The notes under the pieces are model-generated. The model searched no databases and was not told where the DNA came from. It saw nothing but the letters and a program-made list of their open reading frames with translations. The position numbers and the translations under genes were made by a program. From contig NC_066585.1 of assembly GCF_024323335.1 (NCBI RefSeq), positions 342,613,346-342,677,345 on the forward strand: a stretch of 64,000 nucleotides of DNA, read 5' to 3'. Source of the DNA: Lathyrus oleraceus (lineage: Eukaryota; Streptophyta; Magnoliopsida; Fabales; Fabaceae). Position 1 is the first letter of the stretch; every line of letters begins with the position of its first letter. Positions 11,001 through 20,833 of the stretch are shown one piece after another.

Positions 11001-13543
11001 AAATCTTCCACTAATTCTTCTTGATAGGCCAGCTCACCACAAGATTCTAACTCACGCAACATCGCTTCGATCTCTCGTTCCTCATTGTCGGTTAACACAT
11101 TGTATGCTCCGATAAGGGATCTTTCCAAAGGGTTAGAAATATGGATTTGATTCACGACCTCCACTACTTCCTCTTCACTTGCATCAATTCGAAAAGAATC
11201 ATGCTTGTCAGTTGGATGTTTCATTGCTTCGAAAAGGTTAAAAGTCACCTCTTCATCTTGCACTCTAACCTTCATAAGCCCATCATCTATGTCGATCATC
11301 ATCCGAGCGGTCTTCATAAAAGGTCTTCCAAGAATTAAGGGTACATCGCGGTCCTCATCCATCTCTACTATTACAAAATCCACCGGAAACAAAAATTTGT
11401 CCACTTTTACGAGCATGTCTTGGGCAATTCCGTATGGTGAGGTTGTAGACTTGTCTGCTAGTTGTAAGGTCATTCTTGTTGATTTAATCTCCACATTTCC
11501 CAATCGTTTGACAATGGAAAGGGGAATTAAATTTATACTAGAGCCCAAATCTATCAAACCATTCCCAACGTATGTGCTTCCAATGGTTACCGGTAGAACA
11601 ACCCGTCCCGGGTCGGACTCCTTCCGAGGTAAAGTCTTCTGGATGATTGCGCTACACCGTGCATCAAGAATGATGGTCTCATCTTCCACATGTCGCCTTT
11701 TCTTGGTAAGAATGTCTTTCATAAATTTAGCATATCGTGGCATTTGTTCTAGTGCATCAGAAAATGGAATGTTGATTTGGAGTTGCTTGAAGATGTCCAT
11801 GAAGCGTGCATAGTGCCTAGCATTGTCTTTCCTTGATGGAGCATGTGGGTAGGGTAGATGTTGAGTTGGGATGACATTCACTCCCTTCTCAGATTTCTTC
11901 TTTTTCTTCGATTCAGCATCTTTTTTCTCCTCACAATCATTCTGTACAGCAGTGGGCAGAACCTGCTCTTTTCGCGGCGCGAAGGTGGTTCGCGGCGCGA
12001 ACTGAGCATTTCCAGAATCATTTTTCCTCTCACCAACTATATCTGTCTCTTCCAGAATCCCCTCAGTGGTGTTCTCTTCTACAATTTCTTTACCTTTTTC
12101 ACTTACCAACGCTTTACCGCTCCTTGTGACAACTGCTTTGCAATGCTCCTTTGGATTTGGTTGAGTGTTAGCAGAAAAAGAAGGCCCTGCATTTTGTTCC
12201 GACAGCTGCTTCGCGAGTTGGCCTACTTGATTTTCCAGATTTTTAATTGCCGCCTCGTTACTTTTCTGATTTGCCATAGAAGCTTGCATGAATTGTTGAA
12301 GAGTGTCTTCTAGCTTGGAATTTCCTCCTTGCGACTGCTGACCTTGAGAGTTTGGTTGTTGGTAAGGGCTTTGCTGTTGATAATTCTGATTGTTGAACCT
12401 TGACGGTTGATACCCTTGATTGTTTCTTGGTTGATAGCCTTGATTGTTAGGCTGTTGTCTTTGATATCCCTGGTTTTGGTTGTTCACATAACTGACTTCT
12501 TCTTGAGGTGGAGGACAAAAACCAGTAGGATGATCCCCTTGACACAACTCACAACATGCTACTTGATGCTGAACTTGAAAACCTTGAATCTCTTTTATTT
12601 GCTGTGGAAGCTTGGCCATTTGTTGAGTAAGAAGCTCCACTTGCTGAGAGAGTAGCTTATTCTGTGCAAGGATGGCATCATTGGTATTCAACTCCAAAAC
12701 TCCGGGCTTACGTTGTGAAGGGCTACGATCATGTTGACCTTGATGATCATTACGGGCCATCCGTTCAATAATGACTTTAGCTTCCTCCGCAGTTTTTGAT
12801 ATAAGCGAACCACCCGCGGTGGCGTCCAGAAGTGTCTTATGGGTTGATTGGAGACCATTCAAAAAGATGTGGATTTGAGTAAGCTCATCAAAACCATGTC
12901 CCTTACACTTCCTCAACATTGATTTGAATCTCTCCCAAGCTTCATTTAGAGATTCGTTTCCTCCTTGAGTAAATACAGCTATAGCCGTCTTGGCTTCCAT
13001 GAATCGGGATTGAGGGAAGTATCTTTCTAAGAACTTTTCTTCTAATAGATTCCAATCCGTCATCACTCTTGATTCTTGATCAAGGTACCACTCCTTTGCT
13101 TTTCCCACTAATGAGTGTGGGAACATCCTCTTGAATAACGTCTCTTCACCCGCCTCGTCTATTCCCGTAGAACCCGCAATCTCATAGAATTTGATGAGAT
13201 GGGTATACGGATCTTCGTGATCCATTCCGGTGAATGGAGTTGCATAGAGAAGTTGGAGGATTCCGGTCTTCATCTCCGTATTTCTTCCTCCACGGGCAAA
13301 TTGAGCATTCCTTCTTGGACTATTAGCGGACATTTCAGTACGATTATCCTCCGCCATGTTTCCTTCACAAGCTTCTACAACCACTTCTTCGATTGGAACA
13401 AGTGCGGAAGTAGATGCTTCTTCTCTCCGGTTCCTCTCTTCGGCTAGTTTCCTTCTTCTTCGTGTTTTGCTATTGAGCTTCCGAAGTGTTCTTTCAATTT
13501 CAGGATCGAATTGAAGTTGCTCCTCGGTTACTTTTCCTCGCAT
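8072..13543 (-). CDS. gag-pol: Athila Gag-Pol polyprotein, intact
   Basis: 1,823 residues in one frame. ATG at 13543 has an in-frame TAG two codons upstream, so the start is firm; it lies about 110 bp from the PBS. Gag core about 90-265, QN-rich linker 350-410, variant zinc knuckle C331-x2-C334-x3-H338-x4-C343. Aspartic protease centre D665-L-G with LILGRP near 736-741. RT about 900-1180 with D1042 and FMDD (D1106, D1107). RNase H about 1240-1365 with D1253, E1294 and D1319. Integrase zinc site H1461, H1468, C1499, C1502; catalytic D1531, D1590, E1626 with exactly 35 residues between the last two; C-terminal GPF motif near 1771. All catalytic residues are present. The product would assemble particles, process itself, copy the RNA and integrate the cDNA. 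Oddity: residues 512-524 (NAQFAPRTTFAPR) are encoded by a palindrome doublet found elsewhere in non-coding parts of the element. Confidence 0.97.
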   Translation of the reverse strand: MRGKVTEEQLQFDPEIERTLRKLNSKTRRRRKLAEERNRREEASTSALVPIEEVVVEACEGNMAEDNRTEMSANSPRRNAQFARGGRNTEMKTGILQLLYATPFTGMDHEDPYTHLIKFYEIAGSTGIDEAGEETLFKRMFPHSLVGKAKEWYLDQESRVMTDWNLLEEKFLERYFPQSRFMEAKTAIAVFTQGGNESLNEAWERFKSMLRKCKGHGFDELTQIHIFLNGLQSTHKTLLDATAGGSLISKTAEEAKVIIERMARNDHQGQHDRSPSQRKPGVLELNTNDAILAQNKLLSQQVELLTQQMAKLPQQIKEIQGFQVQHQVACCELCQGDHPTGFCPPPQEEVSYVNNQNQGYQRQQPNNQGYQPRNNQGYQPSRFNNQNYQQQSPYQQPNSQGQQSQGGNSKLEDTLQQFMQASMANQKSNEAAIKNLENQVGQLAKQLSEQNAGPSFSANTQPNPKEHCKAVVTRSGKALVSEKGKEIVEENTTEGILEETDIVGERKNDSGNAQFAPRTTFAPRKEQVLPTAVQNDCEEKKDAESKKKKKSEKGVNVIPTQHLPYPHAPSRKDNARHYARFMDIFKQLQINIPFSDALEQMPRYAKFMKDILTKKRRHVEDETIILDARCSAIIQKTLPRKESDPGRVVLPVTIGSTYVGNGLIDLGSSINLIPLSIVKRLGNVEIKSTRMTLQLADKSTTSPYGIAQDMLVKVDKFLFPVDFVIVEMDEDRDVPLILGRPFMKTARMMIDIDDGLMKVRVQDEEVTFNLFEAMKHPTDKHDSFRIDASEEEVVEVVNQIHISNPLERSLIGAYNVLTDNEEREIEAMLRELESCGELAYQEELVEDLDAKKETEEQKLELKMLPSHLKYVFLGDECTKPVIISNTLSTQEEDKLIRVLKKNQGAIGWVLSDLKGISPAYCMHKIMMEENFKPVAQPQRRLNPSMKEVVRKEVVKLLEAGMIYPISDSVWVSPVQVVPKKGGMTVIKNDKNELIPTRTVTGWRMCIDYRRLNQATRKDHFPLPFMDQMLERLAGKNFYCFLDGYSGYNQISVNPADHEKTAFTCPFGIFAYRRMPFGLCNAPATFQRCMQAIFSDLIEECIEVFMDDFSVYGSSFEVCLKHLDVVLERCVETNLVLNWEKCNFMVTEGIVLGHKISSEGLEVDKAKVEIIEKLPPPTNIKGIRSFLGHAGFYRRFIQDFSKIAKPLSNLLNKGTPFLFDESCLKAFLDLKQKLITAPIIVAPNWNLDFELMCDASDYAVGAVLGQRSDKVFHAIHYASKVLNDAQVNYATTEKELLAIVYALEKFRAYLIGSRVVIYTDHSAIKYLLTKPDSKQRLIRWILLLQEFDLEIRDKKGSENLVADHLSRLVNVEITNKEEEVREEFPDEKLYAIQVRPWFADFANYKATGLTPEDLTCNQRRKFLADAKYYVWDDPYLFKVGADNILRRCVTMEESRDILWHCHNSPYGGHYSGLRTATKVLQSGFYWPSLFKDAHEHAKSCDACQRSGGIGKRDEMPLTNMLEVEVFDCWGIDFVGPFPSSFSNEYILVAVDYVSKWVEAIASPKADAKTVIKFLKKNIFSRFGVPRVLVSDGGSHFCNTPLEKVLQHYGVKHKVTTPYHPQANGQTEVSNREIKRILEKTVSNSRKDWSLKLDEALWAYRTAYKAPIGLTPFQLVYGKTCHLPVEMEHRALWALKFLNFDSTLAGERRKGQLHELEELRNNAYHSNKLYKEKTKAYHDGKVRPKEFHVGQMVLLFNSRLKLFPGKLKSKWSGPFVIKEVRNYGAIVIEDPKSQESWTVNGQRLKVYHSGDINRDVCVLSLSGSS
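11971..12002. repeat. Palindrome doublet inside the Gag-Pol reading frame
   Basis: TTCGCGGCGCGAA at 11971-11983 and GTTCGCGGCGCGAAC at 11988-12002, centres 18 bp apart. On the coding (minus) strand each palindrome reads Phe-Ala-Pro-Arg, giving QFAPRTTFAPR in the linker between Gag and protease. Confidence 0.95.
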
Positions 13544-13655
13544 GCACTAGAATCTACAAAACTAACAAACCAAGTGAAACAAAAGAGGAATAACAATAAA
13601 AGTAACAAAACTTAAAAACAAAGAATTATTGCAATGCTTGTAATATCGACACCAA

Positions 13656-13673
13656 TCCCCGGCAACGGCGCCA
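13656..13673 (-). promoter_or_regulatory. Athila primer-binding site (tRNA-Asp type)
   Basis: The minus strand reads TGGCGCCGTTGCCGGGGA three bases inside the 5' LTR. This matches the 3' end of plant tRNA-Asp, the primer known for Athila elements. Confidence 0.95.
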
Positions 13674-13676
13674 ATT

Positions 13677-14840
13677 TGTTGAAAGAGTATATCTTTGGCA
13701 AATATTTTTGTATCGTATCCACAGAGATTGGGTAATATTACCGCCGTTCTATAATTCAAATGTTATAAGTTTAGAAAGTAACAGGGTTGTTTTGTTTGGA
13801 AAAGTATCTTGTTAATAAATGTTAACAAAAACTATTAAGTGGTTTTAGACAAATATAAAAGCTTGGCAAGATTGGAGTTCACTATTTCACAAATCTATGA
13901 TTCCCTATGACGAATAATTAGATTCAAGATTATTGATGATGTTCAAATATCCTCTCAAAGTCATTTATGTCTAAATGATATCGTGATAGTTATTATATTG
14001 ATCCTTAGACGATCTCTCCACCTAACTATCAATATAGCAACCTTTAATGTTCAATATCAAAGAATAGTAATGAATAAATCTATCTCTACAACTTATTCAT
14101 TACTTGAAAATCTGTTTTATGTCTAAACTCGAGTAATCTCTCTCGACAACTACTCAAATCTGGTTTTCAAAGTAAAGCAAAAACAGTTCCAATACATCAA
14201 CAATCTTTATCTCATATATAAATCAAAGTGAATACATAGATAGATGAGAATAGCTACTACCTCCAATCTTGACAAAAGGGAGTTTAGCTCCTCATCACCA
14301 TTGTTACAAAGCAGAAGGTTTTTAGAAGAAAAACTCTGTTTTCTCTCTTACAAAAGTTCTACAGCACAATGTGTGAATGAATGGAATAATACATCAATCC
14401 CCTAGGTTAAACTATTTTGTCTCTACCAAAAAGGTTGACATTTCCCTATTTGGACATTGTCATCAGCAGCAGAAAAGCACTTTCCAGGCAGACATCAAAA
14501 TGGCAATTACTTTTTCTGCACAGCAGCACATTTGACCCTTGGTCAGCTTGCTGGATTCGCAGCCTTCGCGGCGCGAAGGGAGTTCGCGGCGCGAACTGTT
14601 GCTTTCCCAGCTTCCTTGTTTGGCAAGCTTCCTCCAAAATGCCATGTTGAAACCAAGGTCTTGCTTATCCATAATTCTACACAACTAACAAAAAATGTGA
14701 AATAACTATTCAAAACAAAATAAATTAAACCTAATTGCATTTATACAAATTAATGAAGATAAAAGTGTGTAATTACATCAAAACTTGGTAAAAGGGACCA
14801 ATAAAAAGGTATAAAAAGTAGTACAAATTGGTCCCTAACA
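13677..14840 (-). repeat. 5' LTR of the Athila element
   Basis: 1,164 bp, TG...CA, next to the PBS, therefore the promoter-bearing copy. A TATA-like TATAAAT lies on the minus strand at 14739-14745, about 95 bp inside the LTR start; a second AT-rich TATA candidate lies near 14215. Which one is used cannot be told by eye. Confidence 0.95.
14565..14596. repeat. Palindrome doublet in the 5' LTR
   Basis: TTCGCGGCGCGAA at 14565-14577 and GTTCGCGGCGCGAAC at 14582-14596, centres 18 bp apart. Same position within the LTR as the doublet at 4237-4268. Confidence 0.95.
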
Positions 14841-14845
14841 CCCAC
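14841..14845. repeat. Target-site duplication CCCAC, right copy
   Basis: Directly follows LTR terminus CCCTAACA and equals 3345-3349. Confidence 0.95.
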
Positions 14846-14963
14846 TCCCATGAACATGTAACACTTTCATCGCTTTCCATTTTATTGCTTTACTCACTCA
14901 ATAACCAAGAAATAATCAAAAGCGATCTAAAAAGAACATTTTCAAAAAAGAACAAAAAATAAA

Positions 14964-15094
14964 CTTGATCCAACGTCAAGTGTTTTTCCAAATCAAATTT
15001 AATTGAATGTGACGCATGTGCTTGATCCAACGTCAAGTACCTCCCCCATTTAGTTCACACAATTTGAACTTTAAACATTTGATCCAATGTCAAG
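14964..15094. repeat. Three copies of CTTGATCCAACGTCAAG, about 57-bp period, in the Z LTR
   Basis: Copies at 14964-14980, 15021-15037 and a variant at 15078-15094. Each has 5-bp inverted ends CTTGA/TCAAG. Confidence 0.85.
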
Positions 15095-15171
15095 TCATTT
15101 TCTAAACATTTTTGCAACAAACCGGATGAAAAAGGATGGGGTGTACATAGTTATACACACCATTTCTCAAG

Positions 15172-15380
15172 TACTTGGTTTGTCGGTCGTACTTAACTTG
15201 TGGACCAATACTTGTCACCCATTCAAAACAATATAAATAAATTAGTTTGTACTCGCCTCACAAATTTTATAAGCAAAACTTTTGGGTTGAAAAAGAGAGG
15301 TCAGGATGCTCTTGTCCTTTCAGCTCCCGAGTACTTTGATTGTCGGTCGTACTTAGCTTGTGGTCTGATGCTAGTTTTCC
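15172..15380. repeat. Direct repeat of about 160 bp step in the Z LTR
   Basis: Segments built on gtcggtcgtacttaacttgtgg recur at about 15181 and 15342, each preceded by an aagtactt/gagtactt stretch. Confidence 0.7.
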
Positions 15381-15589
15381 ACTTAAAGTCAATCACAACC
15401 AATCAAGTACAATTTTTTCGCCTTAGGGAAACATTCAAACCTTTCAAACCTCAATACCCTCAAAATTTCAACAATCAACATCTACAACACTTGTCTCTTT
15501 GGACCAAATACAATCTTCTTTGCCATTCATACATTATTTGGGTTAATTAACTCATGGTTAAACACTGATCTTTGAACCACTATTTTTTC

Positions 15590-15775
15590 TCTTTGACCAC
15601 ACCATTTATTGATGACTTCCACACTCTTTTTTTTAATGGCCACACCATTTATTGGTTACCGCCACACTCACTTTTTCTTAATAGCCACACCATTTATTGG
15701 TTAGCGCCACACTCTCTTTTTCTTAATGGCCACACCATTTATTGGTTACCGCCACACTTTTTGGTTCAGAGACAC
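15590..15775. repeat. Four-copy 43-45-bp tandem repeat in the Z LTR
   Basis: CCACACCATTTATTG starts at 15597, 15640, 15685 and 15730. Each copy continues with ggttaccgccacactc and a T-rich stretch. The Y LTR has an analogous array at about 23380-23660, suggesting such arrays are a habit of this LTR family. Confidence 0.9.
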
Positions 15776-16464
15776 CTATCTTATGGATTCAAACAACACG
15801 TAATTTCCCAAACAATACATTTACCATACCTTCCCAACACCTTTCCCGTTTCACAATGCTCTCAATTCAAGCAAGTTTTTTTCTCTATTAATTCAATTCA
15901 ATCAACTCTTTCTTTTTCTTTTATCACCCAAACATTTTTCAAAATAATTTTCTTTCTTTTTATAAAAAAAGAACTGTTATAATCCGTTCCTCATAAGTCA
16001 TACTAAAAGCTTAGAGCATTCGAACAAGGATCAGAATTAGCTAACGTCTACACACTTCTAGGATACGATTATAACTGTTCCCTAAAAGCATCCAACAAAT
16101 TTGTATTTTCTACCATGAACTAAGGAGCTTTTATTTTCTCATTGCACTATGAGAATACGTAGTCACGAGGGTCCGAATATTTGATGAGAACAGTAATTAT
16201 TAAACTTTTTTATCCCTTTAGCAAGTATCCCTTAGATAATAACATTCATTCGCGCAAAGAATAATCAAAATGGTTCACGTTGAGTACCACGAGTGTGAGA
16301 GGTGCTAATACCTTTCTCTTTCATAACCAACTTCCTTATTCATTTCTCTTCCCTCAGATTTTATCGATATTTTCCATTTTCTTCGGATTAAAAAATCTTT
16401 GGTGGTGACTCTGTTGCATCTTCTAGCATGCGATGCGCTCAGATATTTTTTATGGCGCGACAAC

Positions 16465-16482
16465 TGGTGACTCGGTTGCGGA
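16465..16482 (+). promoter_or_regulatory. Degenerate primer-binding site of element Z
   Basis: TGGTGACTCGGTTGCGGA, two bases after the LTR end. It resembles the Ogre/Tat tRNA-Arg-type site seen intact in X (TGGCGACTCTGCTGGGGA), with four mismatches. Confidence 0.65.
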
Positions 16483-17356
16483 GTCCTTAAGCAAGACAAG
16501 CCTAGATTTTTTTGTTTCTTTATTTGTTTGGGTGTGTTGCGGCTGGAAAAATGACAGAATCTCCATCATCCTTTATTCATTCCTGAGGAACCGAGAAATA
16601 ATGATAAAACCAAATAACTAAGGGTAAGAGACTAGGTTTTGGAGTCGGTTAAGTAAGGGGAAGGTACTAGGCACCCCTTACCTCCATTATATTCAATGGG
16701 ATCCTCCTATAATTATAGGGTTAGTGTGTGTTCCAAGATGTTTTCTTAATTATCTATTAATTTTTTAATTATTTATAGAGAAAATATTTTATTAAAAAAA
16801 CTATATGCCTATGTACCTTCCCACTAGGCGAAGAATCAGAGTATTGTAGTTCTTATAGAAAATGATTGTTTGTTTTGTTGTTTTTATCCCTTGAAAATTC
16901 TCATGCATCGGAAACAGAGAAGTAATTGATTTTGAAAAATGCCTCAATGCACCAGGGCAGAGGACTTACAGTTTGAGGTGAATTTAGATCAATTTTTATC
17001 CTAATTATTTGTTTCAAAAATATAACATTTAGTTTATTGAAGAAAATAACAATATAACCCTTAGATGATATATCCCATATCCCGATTTTTATCCCTTAAA
17101 ACCCAAATATTTTATCCCACATTCTCATTCCCTATTTTATTTATCCCAAATTCTATCCCATTAGATATCCAAAAAAATATCAAACAATTAACCATAAGTG
17201 TGTATTAATCCCTTAATTAATTAAATATTTTTTTAATTATTTAAATAATAAAATGATAAATAAATAAAATATAAAAAAAAATTGAAATATTGAAAACATT
17301 AATTATTAATTTAACTGAACTACTAAAAGTCAATTAATTAAATAAGACTCAATTAG

Positions 17357-17462
<106 letters not shown>

Positions 17463-17884
17463 AAATAGGGGGTGCATTTTAAATTGGATTAGTAATTAGG
17501 CTTGAAAGGGGGTGTGAAAATCAATGGGGGAAATCGCACTTACTACCGAGCTCAATAAGCGTATGGGTCAACCCAGGAGAATCAACAATTGACTCTCAAC
17601 TAGAGACATTGGATGGAGTGACCGACAGAAACGGAGATCTGTCCTAGGCCATTCGATTAGTTGACCATCAAGGGGTCAACTGATCAGGAGATGATGATTG
17701 AGGGTGCACGGGACCAAGGATAAGTGCACGTGCATTGGATTAAGTCAAAGCATGACCATCTGAAGGACCTAGAGGTCTCCACGTGTCCTAGATCTGCAAC
17801 GTTCATAGGGGAGTATATGAATGGATCTCCATTTTGATCCATTTCATTTTCTACTTATCTTTCCCTCTCTTACTCCCTCCGTTA

Positions 17885-17887
<3 letters not shown>

Positions 17888-17926
<39 letters not shown>
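17888..17926. repeat. (CT)n microsatellite
   Basis: About 38 bp of CT dinucleotides inside W, in a pyrimidine-rich neighbourhood (17860-17960). Confidence 0.98.
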
Positions 17927-17927
<1 letters not shown>

Positions 17928-20825
17928 ACTCTTTGACCTCTCTCTACTTCTTTCCCTCCGGCCACCGTCCCTCCCGTAACCCGCCCCTTAAACCACAATG
18001 ATACCCAGGATTCTGGTTGACGTTCAACCGGAACCTTCAAACACTCCACCTGTGTTCATCCGGGTGATGAACACCTACCCATAAATACTTCCAACCAAGA
18101 ACCCTTACCCCCAACTAAAGAACCCTAACCTACTTCTCAACCCAGAAGAACCCTAGGGATGAACCCTAACAATGTTCATCCCTAACTTATGAACCCTAAC
18201 CCCCAATTTTCCCAAAACCCTTCAATTCGACCCTAAAAACAACACAAATACCTGCAAATAAAATATATTAACCTCCCCACCCTTAATCAAGCATCACAAA
18301 CAACGAATCAAACCAAAATTTCGAAACCCTAAATTCCATGAAAATAAACCTTAACCCTAATCATATCAACGTGAAGCAACAACATATATCAACATAAATT
18401 TCCAAGCAAGCGTCAACAAACAAACAAATAAATAGAGGTCGTGATTCATCAACCTACGAAGATGAGACTTTCTCGGGTCAAAAGATAAACAATTGATTCT
18501 GACTTTTTCTTTCCCTTCTACACTTCTCCTGGTTCTTTCCCTCTTCTCTAACTCCTTCTTTCATTGTTTCTTGTGCGAGGTTGCATCTGTGCAATGGCTA
18601 AGCTCAAGAAATTTAGGGTTTCGATGTGAAATCTTATCCTCTGTTTCAATCGTAGCTTTGGTAAGGGTTATGGATGCAACAACAATAGATTCGGGGTCCC
18701 TTTGATTTTATAATTAGGACCTTTTTATAGATTATTTCAGGTTTCAGGTTATTAATTTGATTGATTTATTTAGGGAATTTTATGATTTGATTATAATTAG
18801 ATTGGTTGTAAATTGATCAGTTTTTGATTTTGTCCGAAAGTAGATTTTAGTGTTTTCAAAATTTATGATGTATTTGGTCAATTTTTAATTGTAATTTGTA
18901 ATTATAATGTATTTAAATCCCTAAATGGAAATATTTGATTGAAATTGAAATTTGTGAGTTTGATTCATTGTTGATTTTGTCTCTGCGCCAAATTAGGGTT
19001 CTTTACTTGGGGAAGAAGATGAAGGACCTGGGCCTGGGTCTTGGGTAGCAGACTTAGGTCCAGATCACATAGGTCCTTCTTGACCCAGTCAGAATTTGGG
19101 TCATTCACTTGACCCAATTAACTTGGGGCCTAGATTGGACCAAACCCAATTCCAAATTGAAACAAAAAACCCAATAAAGCAAAGAAAAGGTTAAAAAACA
19201 AAAATAAATAAGTAGAAAATTAATTTTAACACAATTTAATTAAACATCTAAATTGACTCATATAAACTTAACTAACCTACTAATTTAATCAAATAATAAA
19301 ATGATCAATCCCATAATCTTTACATAATTATAAATTACAAATTAACTAATTATACTAACCTAAATTATTCCATTAACCCGATTAATCCAAATAAATTATT
19401 AACCCGATTAATCCAAATAAATCATTAACCCTAAACCAAGAAACTTAAAAACCTAAATAATCCTGATCGAAATAGACAACAACAATCCTTTATGATACCC
19501 TTAACATGTAAATTATCCGGACATGTTAGTGTCCTACCCTAAAATTTACCCTCCCTTTTTTTATACCTTTTGCTTTGTTTAATGTTCATACATAGAATCA
19601 TATCATGCATGACCATTGCATTTGGTCATGGATTCACAATCATGGCCATATTCTTGGTTTTAATCTTAACATTAGGGTTTTTCACTTTGTTTCATTTATA
19701 AACTAACTAAAACATCATGAGAGATGGTATTTGTTTGTTCCCTTGTTCATGCAGGTGATCATACCTCAATTCAAGACAAAGTAAATGTCACTTTGGTCAA
19801 GGAAGATGCAAGTTGTGGTTCATTGATTCAAGGGAGGTTCATGTGTTTATTTCCATGCCATTTCATCCAATCTTCAAGTCATACTCAAGATCATTCAAGC
19901 CTTAATCAAGTTTCTTTAAGAAATGCTCATTCCATCATCATTTTGGCTTGGGATGCCAGGAAACTTCAAGTTTGCACAAGTGGACACAAGTTTGGTTGAC
20001 CTAATTTACAAGTATGGCATGTCACTTGGTCCAAAGCATATAACTTCTTCATTTTTCAACAAATTGACAATATTCTTTGATCCAAATGTTCATAAGAAGT
20101 TCCTATAAAACTCTTCTTCTAGGCTCAAGCGTCAATTTAACCTCTAAGGACCTCAATTTTTGAAGGGGCTAAGTTGCCCAACTAGGTCAAAACCTTATCA
20201 TGACCCCCACTTGACATCCATTCCATTTTCAACTCAAATACTATTTTGATCTCATTCTTTTTTCATCTTGTGAAGCTTATATAAAAGATAATTTGACCCA
20301 AGTTTGGCTCAAAATGCATGAGGGAATCAAATGTTATGGTGTCATGAACTTGGATCCTCAAGATGCCCAAGATGTGCCAAGACTGCTTGACCAAATGCCT
20401 GGCCTAGAAAGCATGTCACAACCTCAACTTTTAACACTTGCCATTTTCACCTCAAGTCTCCTTTTGATTTGGTTCTTTTTTCATTCAATCCATTGCAATG
20501 AGATGAACTTTTGGCACAACGAAAATTACAAAATGCATGAGTGGATTCCATTTGGCCTAGCTTCAAACATCGCAAGTTGAACTATGTTTTTCCCGATGCC
20601 CAAAACATGCAATTACAAGTCATTTTGCATCTTGGGACCACCTGCACATGTGAAACTTGTTTCTGATTCTGAAACATGTGCAAACAAACACAAAACGACT
20701 AGTTTTTAATGGCAATTCACGCATTTCATGTTTCACTTCACACGCTTTGCAAGTCATCAAAAGTATGACCTAAGTCACACGAATTGGCCTCCATTTCACA
20801 CGTACTATGATCTCGTCTCATTTCC

Positions 20826-20833
20826 TATAAATA
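20826..20833 (+). promoter_or_regulatory. TATA box of LTR Y
   Basis: TATAAATA followed by a short leader with caagcttgaatagctag. It sits at the same relative place as TATAAATA at 55736 in the R LTR. Confidence 0.6.

Larger units (their letters stand above)
3350..14840 (-). mobile_element. Complete Athila-clade Ty3 LTR retrotransposon
   Basis: An 11.5-kb element with 1,163/1,164-bp LTRs (TG...CA), perfect 5-bp duplication CCCAC, tRNA-Asp-type PBS, purine tract, one uninterrupted Gag-Pol ORF and a downstream second ORF. Transcription runs from the right-hand LTR leftwards. Clade call comes from the PBS (known for Athila), the Gag sequence, the Asp-Leu-Gly protease centre and the extra 3' ORF. 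The only LTR difference I found is one T in a T-run (the ggttttag/ggtttttag pair near 3995 and 14320). The element is therefore very recent and could be autonomous. It sits inside the 5' LTR of the older element Z. Confidence 0.97.
2849..16462 (+). repeat. 5' LTR of element Z, split by the Athila insertion
   Basis: The two parts 2849-3349 and 14846-16462 become contiguous when the Athila element and one copy of its target duplication are removed, about 2.1 kb in all. The right end, GGCGCGACA, is followed after two bases by a degenerate PBS. The last 600 bases (15862-16462) are clearly similar to the LTR remnant at 47068-47662, including a shared tract on the pattern ctcaattcaagcaag, so the two look like a pair from one element. 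The left end is uncertain: no TG start is visible, but CAATA occurs at 2847-2851 and again right after the 3' end at 47663-47667. Confidence 0.6.

Noticed and set aside
11205..11813. 202-codon plus-strand ORF
   Set aside because: Antisense shadow of the Athila protease region, which is intact on the minus strand.
18090..18240. Several CCCTAA/ACCCTAA words suggesting telomere-like repeats
   Set aside because: They are scattered, not in tandem, and lie inside LTR W in a C/A-rich leader part.
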